A stretch of 64,000 bases of DNA, taken from contig CAVWFT010000002.1 of assembly GCA_963754445.1 (NCBI GenBank), positions 186,001-250,000 of the forward strand, read 5' to 3'. The notes beneath the pieces are model-generated. The model saw only the letters and a list, made by a program, of their open reading frames with translations, had not been told where the DNA came from and made no database searches. The first letter of the stretch is position 1. Each line of letters starts with the position of its first letter. Origin of the DNA: Bog-473 sp963754445 (GTDB taxonomy: Bacteria; Actinomycetota; Acidimicrobiia; Acidimicrobiales; RAAP-2). Positions 50,603 through 58,878 of the stretch are shown in pieces. The translations under genes were made by a program, and so were the position numbers.

Positions 50603-50667
50603 TCAAGGTTACACGAAGGTGAACGAAAAGCGACATACAGTGACAGAAAGGTTACCCATTGGTGAAC
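50603..50667 (-). promoter_or_regulatory. Operator array of 11-nt direct repeats upstream of the USP operon
   Basis: Reading the minus strand from 50667: GTTCACC, GGTAACC and TGTCACT begin at 11-nt steps, then after a 10-nt unit GTTCACC and TGTAACC follow 11 nt apart. The two GTTCACC-N4-xGTAACC pairs are 43 nt apart, four helical turns. This resembles the 11-nt direct-repeat boxes of PhoP/MtrA-type OmpR-family regulators of actinobacteria. A weak GATACG -10-like hexamer follows the last TTCACC after 17 nt, so the regulator could overlap the -35. Confidence 0.6.
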
Positions 50668-50793
50668 CACCCGCCCACCCTGATCGGAGCGACGACCCAG
50701 GTCAGAGGTGGGAATCACCGCCGGCACGCCTATGTCGTCGCCGTTCCGATCCAGGGTGTCCGGGCCTATTAGCCTGACCAGGCTGCAGTACCG

Positions 50794-50881
50794 GGAGGCG
50801 TGCGAGAGCGGCCGAATCGGCACGATTGGAAATCGTGTGTTGGGCAACCAACCGTGGGTTCAAATCCCACCGCCTCCGCCA
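50794..50881 (+). tRNA. tRNA-Ser (anticodon GGA)
   Basis: Acceptor GGAGGCG/CGCCTCC; anticodon loop TTGGAAA; long variable arm; T arm GGGTTCAAATCCC; discriminator G; CCA encoded at 50879-50881. Confidence 0.97.
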
Positions 50882-50997
50882 CAACGGGCCCTGACCGCCC
50901 GACCGTCGGCTGGCTCGACGGGGTCGGGGGCGCGCCCGACAGCGCACAAAGCACTCCGATGGCTCAATCGTGCGGCGTGCCCGGCCGATGGAGCTAC

Positions 50998-52878
50998 GTG
51001 GACCCAATTCGCGACCGCTCGGTCGACGATGCTGCCCCGCGGCCGGCCCACCACCGGCGGCGCGTGCATCTGCGTCGCGACCTCCGTGAGGCCCTGGCCT
51101 CGCATCGGGTGGCCGCCGTCATGGCGGGCACCGTGCTCGTCGTCGCCCTCATCGCCACCGTCGGCGTCTCCGCCGGACCCGGGAGTGCGGACGCGCTGAC
51201 CTCGGCCAGGGGCGGCCCCAGCTCGGCCATCACCGCGGCCGCCGCGGCCACAGCCTCGAACGACCGCACCGGCCACCATCGCCACGCGACGGCGAACCTC
51301 GCTTCCCTGGCCGCCACCGCCGGTCTCTTCAGCACCGCCCTCGGCTACACGGGCAACGTCGACGCCCTCTACGCCCTGGGATCCAAGCTGCCCAAGGCGA
51401 CCTCGGCCCCCGAGGCCGCGCCGCCCAGCCTGGCCAACCAGCCTCCGCTCAAGCCGCACGAGGTGTTCGGCTTCGCTCCGTACTGGACACTCGGCCAGAG
51501 CGGGTCGTTCGACGTGCAGGGCATTTCGACGCTGGCCTACTTCAGCATCGCGGTGAATCCCGACGGCTCGCTCAACCAGTCGGGTCCGGGCTGGAACGGC
51601 TACGAGTCCCAGGCCCTGTCCAACCTCGTCACCCGGGGCCATCAGGCGGGCGACAAGGTGGTCCTCACCGTCAACAACTTCAGCGAGAGCCAGCTCGACC
51701 AGCTGACCCACTCGGCCACGGCGCCCGCCACCTTGGCCGCGGCGCTCGTGGCCGCCGTGTCGGCCAAGAACCTCGACGGCGTGAATCTGGACTTCGAAGG
51801 TCAGGGCAGCGCCGACGAGGCCGGCCTCGTCCACCTGGTCGCCGTGGTGTCGACCGCGCTCAAGGCCGCCAACCCGCACTACCAGGTGACCATGGACACC
51901 TACGCCAGCTCGGCCGCCGGCACGACCGGTTGGTACGACCTCCCGGCGCTCTCGCCCTACGTCGATGCCTTCTTCATCATGGAGTACAGCCCGAACCTGG
52001 CCGGGAATCCGTCCGCCACCTCGCCCCTGACGAGCGGGCTCTTCTCCGACCTGACCACGATCGAGGAGTACACCGCCATGCTCCCGCCGTCCAAGGTGAT
52101 CCTGGGCCTGCCCTACTTCGGCATCGACTGGCCCACGAGCGATGGCACGCTGACCGCGACGGCCACCGGGCCGGCGACGGACGTGTCGCTGGGCACGATC
52201 CAGTCGAGCGGTCACCCCGTCTACTGGGATCCGGTCACCCAGAGCGCCTGGACCTCCTACCAAGTGGGCAGCCAGTGGCACGAGACCTTCTTCGAGGACC
52301 CGGCGTCGCTCTACGCGGCAGCGCAGTTGGCCCAGGCCCACAACCTGGCCGGCGTCGGCATCTGGGCCCTCGGCATGGACGCCGACCAATCGGCCGACCT
52401 GGCCGCGTTGAGCGGCTTCGCGCCGGCCACCAAGACCGGCCCGGCCGGCCCCGCGGTGACCTCGCAGTCCCCGACGCCGGGCGCACCCGCCGCCCCGGCC
52501 GCGCCCAACCCCACCCCGACGACCGTCGCCCCCGTGGCGCCGACGACGACCACCACCAGTCCGCCCCCCACCACCACGACGACCACGACCACACCACCGC
52601 CCACCACGACCACGACGACACAGGTCCTGGCCACCGGGGTGTGGAACGGAAAGGCAGTGCAATTGCACGAGATCACGCTTGCCAGCGCGCCCACGGTCTC
52701 CGGACCGGCCGCCGGCCAACTCACCCAATTCGCTGCGGCCAACCCCGCCGTCACGTGTCTCATGAACACGGGACCGCTGTACGTGTGGGCCGTCCCGGGA
52801 GCACCCGGCGAGTTCCTCCTGCGGGCCACCACCCCGGGGGACTGCACGACCGCCGACTTCGAGTTCACGGCGTCATGA
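50998..52878 (+). CDS. Membrane-anchored glycoside hydrolase family 18 protein
   Basis: About 626 residues: basic N-terminus, one membrane segment (VMAGTVLVVALIATVGVSA), a GH18 barrel starting VFGFAPYWTLGQSG, the catalytic strand DGVNLDFEG with Glu267, FIMEYSP and LGLPYFGIDWP, then a Pro/Thr linker (PTTTTTTTTPPPTTTTTT) and a 90-residue C-terminal part with two cysteines. It resembles peptidoglycan- or chitin-acting GH18 proteins of the YaaH type more than secreted chitinases. GTG 50998 with GGAG just upstream is preferred over ATG 50959. Stop overlaps the next gene (ATGA). Confidence 0.85.
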   Translation: MDPIRDRSVDDAAPRPAHHRRRVHLRRDLREALASHRVAAVMAGTVLVVALIATVGVSAGPGSADALTSARGGPSSAITAAAAATASNDRTGHHRHATANLASLAATAGLFSTALGYTGNVDALYALGSKLPKATSAPEAAPPSLANQPPLKPHEVFGFAPYWTLGQSGSFDVQGISTLAYFSIAVNPDGSLNQSGPGWNGYESQALSNLVTRGHQAGDKVVLTVNNFSESQLDQLTHSATAPATLAAALVAAVSAKNLDGVNLDFEGQGSADEAGLVHLVAVVSTALKAANPHYQVTMDTYASSAAGTTGWYDLPALSPYVDAFFIMEYSPNLAGNPSATSPLTSGLFSDLTTIEEYTAMLPPSKVILGLPYFGIDWPTSDGTLTATATGPATDVSLGTIQSSGHPVYWDPVTQSAWTSYQVGSQWHETFFEDPASLYAAAQLAQAHNLAGVGIWALGMDADQSADLAALSGFAPATKTGPAGPAVTSQSPTPGAPAAPAAPNPTPTTVAPVAPTTTTTSPPPTTTTTTTTPPPTTTTTTQVLATGVWNGKAVQLHEITLASAPTVSGPAAGQLTQFAAANPAVTCLMNTGPLYVWAVPGAPGEFLLRATTPGDCTTADFEFTAS

Positions 52879-53606
52879 CGACCGGCCTGTTCACCCGTTC
52901 CGAACCGACCACGGCTCCGCGCTTCGGCGGACTGGGCAAGACCGTGCGGACTCCGGTCGCGCTCCCGAGCGACGTGGCCGACGCCCAGCGGTCCGTGACC
53001 GTCCGGACCGCAGCGCCCACCCGCGGGCCGGCCCACGCCAAACCCCTCGCCGCACCCCTCTTGGGGGCGGGCGGCGCCGAGCGGCGCAAGCTCTGGCGAG
53101 CGGTCGGGGGCCTCGGTGTGATCTTCCTCGTGCTCGTGCTCTCCGGAGTCGTGGCGCGCCACGTCCATCTGACACCCGTGACGCCTGCTCCCGCCAGCAC
53201 CGCGGCCACCCACGCCACGGCGGCGGCCACGCCGGCCGAGGTGAACCGCCTGCAGGACGCGACGACCGACGCCATGACGGCCACGGCCGGCCTGCACGAC
53301 GTGTTCTCCACCATCAGCGGCACGCCGACGACGACAGAGGTGGCCCATCTGACCGGTCCCTACGTCGACACGTTGCAGCTCTACGAGACGATGCTGGCCG
53401 GCACACCGGCTCCCGCCACGGCGGCGGCGTCACTGCACGCGCTCAAGACGCAGCTCCACGACGACATCGCCACCTTCGGGACGGCGGACTCGGTCAAGTC
53501 GGAAAACCTCGGCGCGTTCATCACCACCTTGTTCGCCCGTTCCGCCACGCTGCAGACCGCCATGAGTCAGTTCGCCCACTCGCTGCGCGACGCCGGCTCG
53601 CACTGA
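52875..53606 (+). CDS. Single-span exported protein of unknown function, coupled to the GH18 gene
   Basis: Not recognised. 243 residues: a disordered cytoplasmic N-terminus of about 75 residues, one membrane helix (VGGLGVIFLVLVLSGVVA), a Thr/Ala spacer and a helical extracellular domain of about 125 residues (VNRLQDATTDAMTATAGLHD ... TLFARSATLQTAMSQF) without cysteines. The ATGA overlap with the GH18 gene suggests the two proteins work together at the outer membrane face. Confidence 0.75.
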   Translation: MTTGLFTRSEPTTAPRFGGLGKTVRTPVALPSDVADAQRSVTVRTAAPTRGPAHAKPLAAPLLGAGGAERRKLWRAVGGLGVIFLVLVLSGVVARHVHLTPVTPAPASTAATHATAAATPAEVNRLQDATTDAMTATAGLHDVFSTISGTPTTTEVAHLTGPYVDTLQLYETMLAGTPAPATAAASLHALKTQLHDDIATFGTADSVKSENLGAFITTLFARSATLQTAMSQFAHSLRDAGSH

Positions 53607-53678
53607 CGCAGCCGTCGCGCCAGCCGGCTCCTCCGGCCTCCATACTGGGGCATCGCCGCCGATGACCCCACCCCCGCC

Positions 53679-54170
53679 TTGACCGACGACGCCGCCATGG
53701 CGTTGGCCCTCGAGCAGGCGCGCGCCGCGGCCGCGGCGGGCGAGGTCCCGGTCGGAGCCGTGACCCTGGTCGACGGAGTGGTGGTGGCGGCCCGGCACAA
53801 CGAACGGGAGGCCTCGGGTGACCCGACGGCCCACGCCGAGGTGCTGGCGTTGCGCGACACGGCCGTCGCACTCGGGGACTGGCGGATGGCCGAGGTGACC
53901 CTCGTCGTCACCCTCGAGCCCTGCCCGATGTGCGCCGGTGCCCTGGTGGCCGCCCGGGTCGGACGCCTGGTCTACGGGGCGGTCGATCCCCGGGCGGGGG
54001 CCTGTGGAACCCTCTACAACCTCTGCGCCGACCCCCGCCTCAACCATGAGCTGCCGGTGACCACCGGCGTGGGGGCCGCCGCGTGCGGCGAGCTTCTGAC
54101 CTCGTTCTTCGCGCAAAAGCGCGGTCCGGGCCGGGCTCCCGCAACCGCTGCGTCAGGCGAGACCGAGTAG
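53679..54170 (+). CDS. tadA: tRNA-adenosine(34) deaminase
   Basis: Converts A34 to inosine in tRNA-Arg(ACG). 163 residues with zinc ligands and catalytic Glu in TAHAEVL (His52, Glu54) and PCPMC (Cys82, Cys85), plus GAVDPRAGACGTLYNL typical of TadA. TTG 53679 gives the fullest N-terminus; ATG 53697 is an alternative that keeps all motifs. It is followed 10 nt later by tRNA-Ser(CGA). Confidence 0.93.
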   Translation: MTDDAAMALALEQARAAAAAGEVPVGAVTLVDGVVVAARHNEREASGDPTAHAEVLALRDTAVALGDWRMAEVTLVVTLEPCPMCAGALVAARVGRLVYGAVDPRAGACGTLYNLCADPRLNHELPVTTGVGAAACGELLTSFFAQKRGPGRAPATAASGETE

Positions 54171-54180
54171 TCTCTCCTCC

Positions 54181-54266
54181 GGAGGAGTGCGAGAGCGGCC
54201 GAATCGGACGGTCTCGAAAACCGTTGTGCCCCATGGGCACCGTGGGTTCAAATCCCACCTCCTCCG
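54181..54266 (+). tRNA. tRNA-Ser (anticodon CGA)
   Basis: Acceptor GGAGGAG/CTCCTCC, anticodon loop CTCGAAA, long variable arm, T arm GGGTTCAAATCCC, discriminator G; CCA not encoded. D-arm sequence is the same as in the tRNA-Ser(GGA) 3.4 kb upstream. Confidence 0.97.
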
Positions 54267-54378
54267 CTCTGGGCCCGGAAGGCCCTCGCATGCAGGCGAA
54301 ATGCGATGACAGTGGCAGGGCCGTGGGCCTTGCCTGCAGCAGCGTCTGGTCGTCCCCGCGACCGGAAAGGAGTGCACA

Positions 54379-54651
54379 GTGGCACGCGCACGTTCGACAT
54401 TTGGAAAATTGCAGCGCGACCAGGCCAAGAAGGATCGGGCCAAGGCGAAGATGGACGATCGGCTGGCCCGCAAGGAGGACAAGGCGTCGGCCGACGACTC
54501 GCCGACCGGCACCCTGACGGCGGACGACGTCGATCAGACCCGCCTGCTCGAGGAGTTCGCGGCACTGCACGAGGACCTGGCCGAAGGTCGCATCTCTCTC
54601 GACGATTTCGAACTCCGCCAGGAAGAGCTGCGAGCCAAGCTCGTCGTCTGA
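54379..54651 (+). CDS. Small protein with C-terminal SHOCT-like domain
   Basis: A 90-residue protein: a basic helical N-terminus (FGKLQRDQAKKDRAKAKMDD), an acidic middle, and a C-terminal helix pair FAALHEDLAEGRISLDDFEL like the SHOCT oligomerisation domain. No catalytic residues. Starts at GTG 54379 with AAAGGAG 6 nt upstream, one of the clearer ribosome binding sites on the plus strand. Role unknown. Confidence 0.75.
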   Translation: MARARSTFGKLQRDQAKKDRAKAKMDDRLARKEDKASADDSPTGTLTADDVDQTRLLEEFAALHEDLAEGRISLDDFELRQEELRAKLVV

Positions 54652-54697
54652 GCGCCCCTCGGCGCCTGCTTTCCGGGAGGATCTGATCAGCCCGAGT

Positions 54698-55714
54698 TCA
54701 GGGTTGGCCTGAGCTGTCGCGCCCTTCCAGCCAGCGGCGGAAGCCGGCGGCGTTCGAGTGGACGCCGTTCAACGTGTCGAGCTTCTCCTTGTGGGCGGGG
54801 TCGATCTCGCCGAGCATGGGGTCGAAGCGGGCGGCCAACGCCGCCGCGATGTCGTTGCCGGCCCGGTAGGCGGCCTCCGCCGTCTCCGCCCACAACGTCA
54901 ACGTCTCCTCGGCCTCGGCCAACAACTCCTCGGGCTGTTCGAGCAGCCCGTAGTGGGCCAGGGCGATGGCGCGGGGGCGCCGGGCGGCGAACGCGTGCAG
55001 CGAGGCGAGCGCCTGGTCCAGGTCGAAGTCGGGGGGCGGGGTGGCCGGGCGCAACACCCCGCCGTCGGGCAGCTTGACGCCGACGGCGTCGCCGGCGAAG
55101 AGGACCCCGCTCAGCGAGTCGTGCAGGCCCAGGTGGTGCTTGGCGTGCCCGGGCGAGTCCACCGCGGTCAACGTGCGCCCCGAGCCGACATCGATCTCCT
55201 CGCCGTCGGCCAGCACGTGGAGCCGCTCGGCCGGCGTGGGATCGAGCCGTCCGTAGAGCGAGTCGAGCAGCGGCCCGTAGACCCGGGCGGCCGAGTCGAC
55301 GAGCCGGGTCGGATCGGCCAGGTGGCGCGCCCCCTTCTCGTGCACGTAGACCGTCGCCCCCGGGAAGGCCCGCGCCACGTCGCCCACCCCACCGGCGTGA
55401 TCGAGATGGATGTGCGTGACGGCCACCCCGGCCAGCTCCGCCGGACCCACCCCGATCTGGTCCAGCGCGGCCAGGAGGACCGGGACCGAGGACTGGCTCC
55501 CGGTCTCGACGAGCACGGGCGCCGATCCCTCGATCAGGTAGCCGGCGGTGACCCGCTCCCACCCCCCGAGCAGCGTGTCGATCTCGAGCACTCCGGGCGC
55601 GATGGGCCGGGGCGTCGGCACGGAGACGGCGTCGCCGCTCTCGGGGTCGTGGACGTGCGATCCGGCCTCGCCGTGGCGGTGCGTGTGCCCGCCGTGGGCA
55701 TGGCTGCCACTCAT
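54698..55714 (-). CDS. Metallo-beta-lactamase fold hydrolase with His-rich N-terminus
   Basis: A 338-residue MBL-fold protein. Metal motifs: THIHLDHAGG (HxHxDH), SPGHAKHH, FAGDAVG and a distal LAHYG, so both metal sites are complete. The first 22 residues contain seven histidines (SHAHGGHTHRHGE), possibly a metal reservoir. After the barrel a helical C-terminus follows, a layout seen in glyoxalase II-like and thiol-ester hydrolases. ATG 55714 overlaps the GH15 stop by ATGA; third gene of the MarP-trehalase unit. Confidence 0.85.
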   Translation of the reverse strand: MSGSHAHGGHTHRHGEAGSHVHDPESGDAVSVPTPRPIAPGVLEIDTLLGGWERVTAGYLIEGSAPVLVETGSQSSVPVLLAALDQIGVGPAELAGVAVTHIHLDHAGGVGDVARAFPGATVYVHEKGARHLADPTRLVDSAARVYGPLLDSLYGRLDPTPAERLHVLADGEEIDVGSGRTLTAVDSPGHAKHHLGLHDSLSGVLFAGDAVGVKLPDGGVLRPATPPPDFDLDQALASLHAFAARRPRAIALAHYGLLEQPEELLAEAEETLTLWAETAEAAYRAGNDIAAALAARFDPMLGEIDPAHKEKLDTLNGVHSNAAGFRRWLEGRDSSGQP

Positions 55715-57615
55715 CGGGCGTCGCCCGCCCGCCGCTTCACCCGCAGCCGGCTCTGCTTCTTCATGCGCTGGATCACCGGCGCGGTGACCGAGCGGCTGTC
55801 GAGCGTCCGCTCGGCCTCGGCGGCGGGGATGAGGGGGTCGGCCCCGCTCAGGCGGAAGGCCGAGTTGATCAGCGACACATGGGAGAAGGCCTGCGGGAAG
55901 TTCCCCACCATGCGCCCGGCATAGGGGTCGTACTCCTCGGCCAGCAGGCCCAGATCGTTGCGCAGGACCAGCAGCCGCTCGAAGAGGTCGGCCGCCTCCT
56001 CGGTGCGCCCGATCATGTGCAGGCAGTCGACGAGCCAGAACGAACAGGCGAGGAAGGCCCCCTCCCGACCGGTCAGGCCGTCGACCGATCCGTCGTCGCT
56101 CGTGCGGTAGCGGAGCACGAAGCCGTGGTCCATGAGCTCGCGCTGGACGGCCTCGACGGTGCCGATCACCCGGGGGTCGGTGGGCGGGAGGAAACCGACC
56201 AGAGGGATCATGAGCACGCTGGCGTCGAGGAGGTCGCAGCCGTAGTACTGGGTGAACGAGCCGACCTTCTCGTTGTACCCCTTGTCGCAGACCTCGGCGT
56301 GGATCTCGTCGCGCAGGGCGCGCCAGCGCTCGAGTGGCCCCTCGAGCAGGGGCCACTCCTCCATCGTGCGCACCGCCCGGTCGACGGCCACCCAGGCCAT
56401 GACCTTCGAGTGCGTGAAGTGTCGCCGCGGCCCGCGCACCTCCCAGATGCCGTCGTCGGGCTCTTTCCATCCCTTCTCGAGGAACGTGATCAGCTGCTTC
56501 TGCAGTTCCCAGGCCGACCTGCTGTGCACACCCTCGGCGTGGGCCGAGGAGTAGAGGGCCGACATGACCTCGCCGTAGACGTCGAGCTGGTACTGCTCCG
56601 AGGCGGCGTTGCCGATGCGGACGGGCACCGAGTTCTCGTAGCCCGGAAGCCAGTCGGCCTCCCACTCGTCGAGCCGGCGCTCGCCGGCGGCGCCGTACAT
56701 GATCTGCAACTTGGTGACGTCGCCGGCCACGGCGCGCATCAGCCAGTCGCGCCAGGCCATCGCCTCGGTGAAGTAGCCGCCGCGCATGAGCGATTCGAGG
56801 GTGAGGGTGGCATCGCGCAGCCAGCAGAAGCGGTAGTCCCAGTTGCGATTGCCGCCCAGCGCCTCGGGCAGCGAGGTCGTGGCGGCGGCCACGATGCCGC
56901 CGGTCGGCTCGTAGGTCAGAGCCTTGAGGGTGATGAGCGAGCGGACGACCGCCTCTTTGAACGGTCCCTGGTAGCAGCACAGTTGCGCCCACTCGGTCCA
57001 GTAGGCCTCGGTCAGGTGCACGGCGTAGTAGCTGTCGAGCGGCGGTGGTGGTTCCTCGTGCGAGGGGTACCACACGAGCGTGAAGGGGAAGCGCTGTCCC
57101 TCGGTCACGGTGAAGTCGGCCACCGAGCTCAGGTCCTTGCCCTGCACATCGACGCGGTGCCACAGAGCCAGCGAGTCCGGACCCGCGGTCATGCGGGTCA
57201 GGCCGTCCGTCGTGGTGACCCACGGCACGACCTCGCCGTAGTCGAAGCGCACGACGAGGTCCATGTGCATGTCGACCGTGCCGCTCACCCCCTCGACCGA
57301 GCGCACCAGGTGCGGGTGCTCGTCACGCACCGGCATGCAGTCGGTGATGCGGACGGTGCCGGTCGGGGTGTCGAACTCGGTCTCGAGGACCAGGGTGTCG
57401 GTGCGGTACCAACGACGGGTGGCCACCACGACGTCGGGTCCGCCGGCCGGGGCGATCCTCCAGTACCCGTGCTCTTCGTCGCCCAGCAGGCGCGAGAAGC
57501 AGGAGGGCGAATCGAAGTGCGGGAGGCAGAGCCAGTCGACGGATCCGTCGAGACCCACGAGTGCGGCGGTGTGCAGGTCTCCCAGGACGGCGTAGTCCTC
57601 GATGCGCTGGCTCAT
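55711..57615 (-). CDS. Glycoside hydrolase family 15 protein (trehalase/glucoamylase-like)
   Basis: A 634-residue GH15 protein close to the actinobacterial trehalases: N-terminal YAVLGDLHTAALVGLDGSVD, then RNWDYRFCWLRDATLTLESL, the first catalytic Glu region EPDDGIWEVRG and the second EEYDPYAGRMVGNFPQAF. It hydrolyses alpha-linked glucose, likely trehalose. Cytoplasmic. Starts 15 nt after the MarP-like gene and overlaps the MBL gene, forming one unit. Confidence 0.92.
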   Translation of the reverse strand: MSQRIEDYAVLGDLHTAALVGLDGSVDWLCLPHFDSPSCFSRLLGDEEHGYWRIAPAGGPDVVVATRRWYRTDTLVLETEFDTPTGTVRITDCMPVRDEHPHLVRSVEGVSGTVDMHMDLVVRFDYGEVVPWVTTTDGLTRMTAGPDSLALWHRVDVQGKDLSSVADFTVTEGQRFPFTLVWYPSHEEPPPPLDSYYAVHLTEAYWTEWAQLCCYQGPFKEAVVRSLITLKALTYEPTGGIVAAATTSLPEALGGNRNWDYRFCWLRDATLTLESLMRGGYFTEAMAWRDWLMRAVAGDVTKLQIMYGAAGERRLDEWEADWLPGYENSVPVRIGNAASEQYQLDVYGEVMSALYSSAHAEGVHSRSAWELQKQLITFLEKGWKEPDDGIWEVRGPRRHFTHSKVMAWVAVDRAVRTMEEWPLLEGPLERWRALRDEIHAEVCDKGYNEKVGSFTQYYGCDLLDASVLMIPLVGFLPPTDPRVIGTVEAVQRELMDHGFVLRYRTSDDGSVDGLTGREGAFLACSFWLVDCLHMIGRTEEAADLFERLLVLRNDLGLLAEEYDPYAGRMVGNFPQAFSHVSLINSAFRLSGADPLIPAAEAERTLDSRSVTAPVIQRMKKQSRLRVKRRAGDAR

Positions 57616-57630
57616 GCGCTCATTCCTACC

Positions 57631-58806
57631 TCAGCCAGCGATGCAAGCCCCGGTACCCACGCTCGACTGACGGGCCTCCGCCTGTTGCACCCGGGACAGG
57701 ACTCCCGGCGAGGTGAGGGCGTAGCCGACGTTGTCGTAGACGGTGGAGCGGGAGAACACGACCCCGATGACCTGCCCGTTGGGCCCCATGAGCGGGCCGC
57801 CCGAGTTGCCCGGGAGCACGCTGGCGTCCAAGGCGTAGACACCACGGGTGACCGTCTTCTCGTTGTAGATGTCCTTGCCGATCGCGGTGATCTCCTCGGT
57901 GACCCCCGCCGGCCCCTTGGTCAACCCACCGTCCTCGGGGTAGCCGAGGATGGCGCCCTGCGTCCCCCGACCGACGACGTCGGGACTGATGGGCAGGACC
58001 GGACCCAGCGGGGCGGCCGTGCGCAAGATGGCCAGATCGAACTCGGGATCGAACAGGACGGTGGAGGCGCTGTACGCATTGCCACCCTCGACCACCTGGG
58101 TGTTGCCGTTGGACTCGCCGGCCACAACGTGGGCATTGGTGGCCACCAGGCCCTTCCCCACCACGAATCCCGATCCCTCCTGCTCGTTGTTGCAGGCCGT
58201 GCCGAGGATCTTCACCGTCGAGAAGGCAGCCGGATTGGCCAGGGCAAGTGTCTCGGCACTGTTCGGGGTGGTGACATCGGGCGTCGAGGGCGGGGTCAGG
58301 GTGCTGAAGACCTGGGGGAAACCCTGGTCGTTGAGAAAGGTCTGCAGGTCGCCGAAGACCGACGGGGCCTGGGGCAGGATGTTGTCGATCGAGTGCAGGA
58401 TGTCCGAGCGGGCCACGGCGGCATCGAGCGAGGTCAGGCGGCTGTTGGGCGACGAGATGACGGCCGCCACCAGCCAGACCGACAGGAGGACGGCCACGAC
58501 GGCCACCCCCACGCCGAGCGCGGCGTCGACATGACCTAAGTGATGCCGGCGCAGGCTGATGTTCGAATAGGTCCCGAGAACCCGACCGACGTAGCCCAGG
58601 CCGGTGGCCGTCATCATGATGAGGCCGACGATGACGACCGAGCGGGTGACCGAGTCGTGGGAGGTGTGGAGCAGTGGGATCCAGACCACGGTGCCCAGGA
58701 GGAACCCGAGCCAGAACCCTCCGAAGGTCAGGATCTGCACCAGGGCACCCAGCCGGAGCCCGTGGACTGCGGCCAGGAGAAGCAAGCCGACGATCAGAAT
58801 GTCCAC
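57631..58806 (-). CDS. MarP-like membrane serine protease (CvpA-type N-terminus)
   Basis: A 391-residue protein: four CvpA-like membrane helices (about 1-140), then a trypsin-fold protease with His (LVATNAHVVAG), Asp (PEFDLAILR) and Ser (LPGNSGGPL). A cysteine before the protease (GTACNNEQEGSGF) and one near the C-terminus (TGACIAG) match the redox-sensitive disulfide of Mycobacterium tuberculosis MarP, which guards against acid and oxidative stress. GTG 58806 is chosen because AGGAG lies 8 nt upstream; GTG 58815 overlaps that AGGAG. Confidence 0.9.
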   Translation of the reverse strand: MDILIVGLLLLAAVHGLRLGALVQILTFGGFWLGFLLGTVVWIPLLHTSHDSVTRSVVIVGLIMMTATGLGYVGRVLGTYSNISLRRHHLGHVDAALGVGVAVVAVLLSVWLVAAVISSPNSRLTSLDAAVARSDILHSIDNILPQAPSVFGDLQTFLNDQGFPQVFSTLTPPSTPDVTTPNSAETLALANPAAFSTVKILGTACNNEQEGSGFVVGKGLVATNAHVVAGESNGNTQVVEGGNAYSASTVLFDPEFDLAILRTAAPLGPVLPISPDVVGRGTQGAILGYPEDGGLTKGPAGVTEEITAIGKDIYNEKTVTRGVYALDASVLPGNSGGPLMGPNGQVIGVVFSRSTVYDNVGYALTSPGVLSRVQQAEARQSSVGTGACIAG

Positions 58807-58878
58807 CCAGTCCACTCCTGCGAGGGTAGCGAACCGCGTAGGCGGATTTAGGGCCCCCGCCGCTATTGTCGTTGCGCT

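Noticed and set aside
50603..50667. Possible CRISPR-like repeat array
   Set aside because: Units are 11 nt with no spacers of constant length and no cas genes; direct-repeat operator fits better.
55715..57223. Large upstream extension of the metallo-beta-lactamase frame
   Set aside because: Overlaps the GH15 gene completely; ATG 55714 gives a normal MBL protein.
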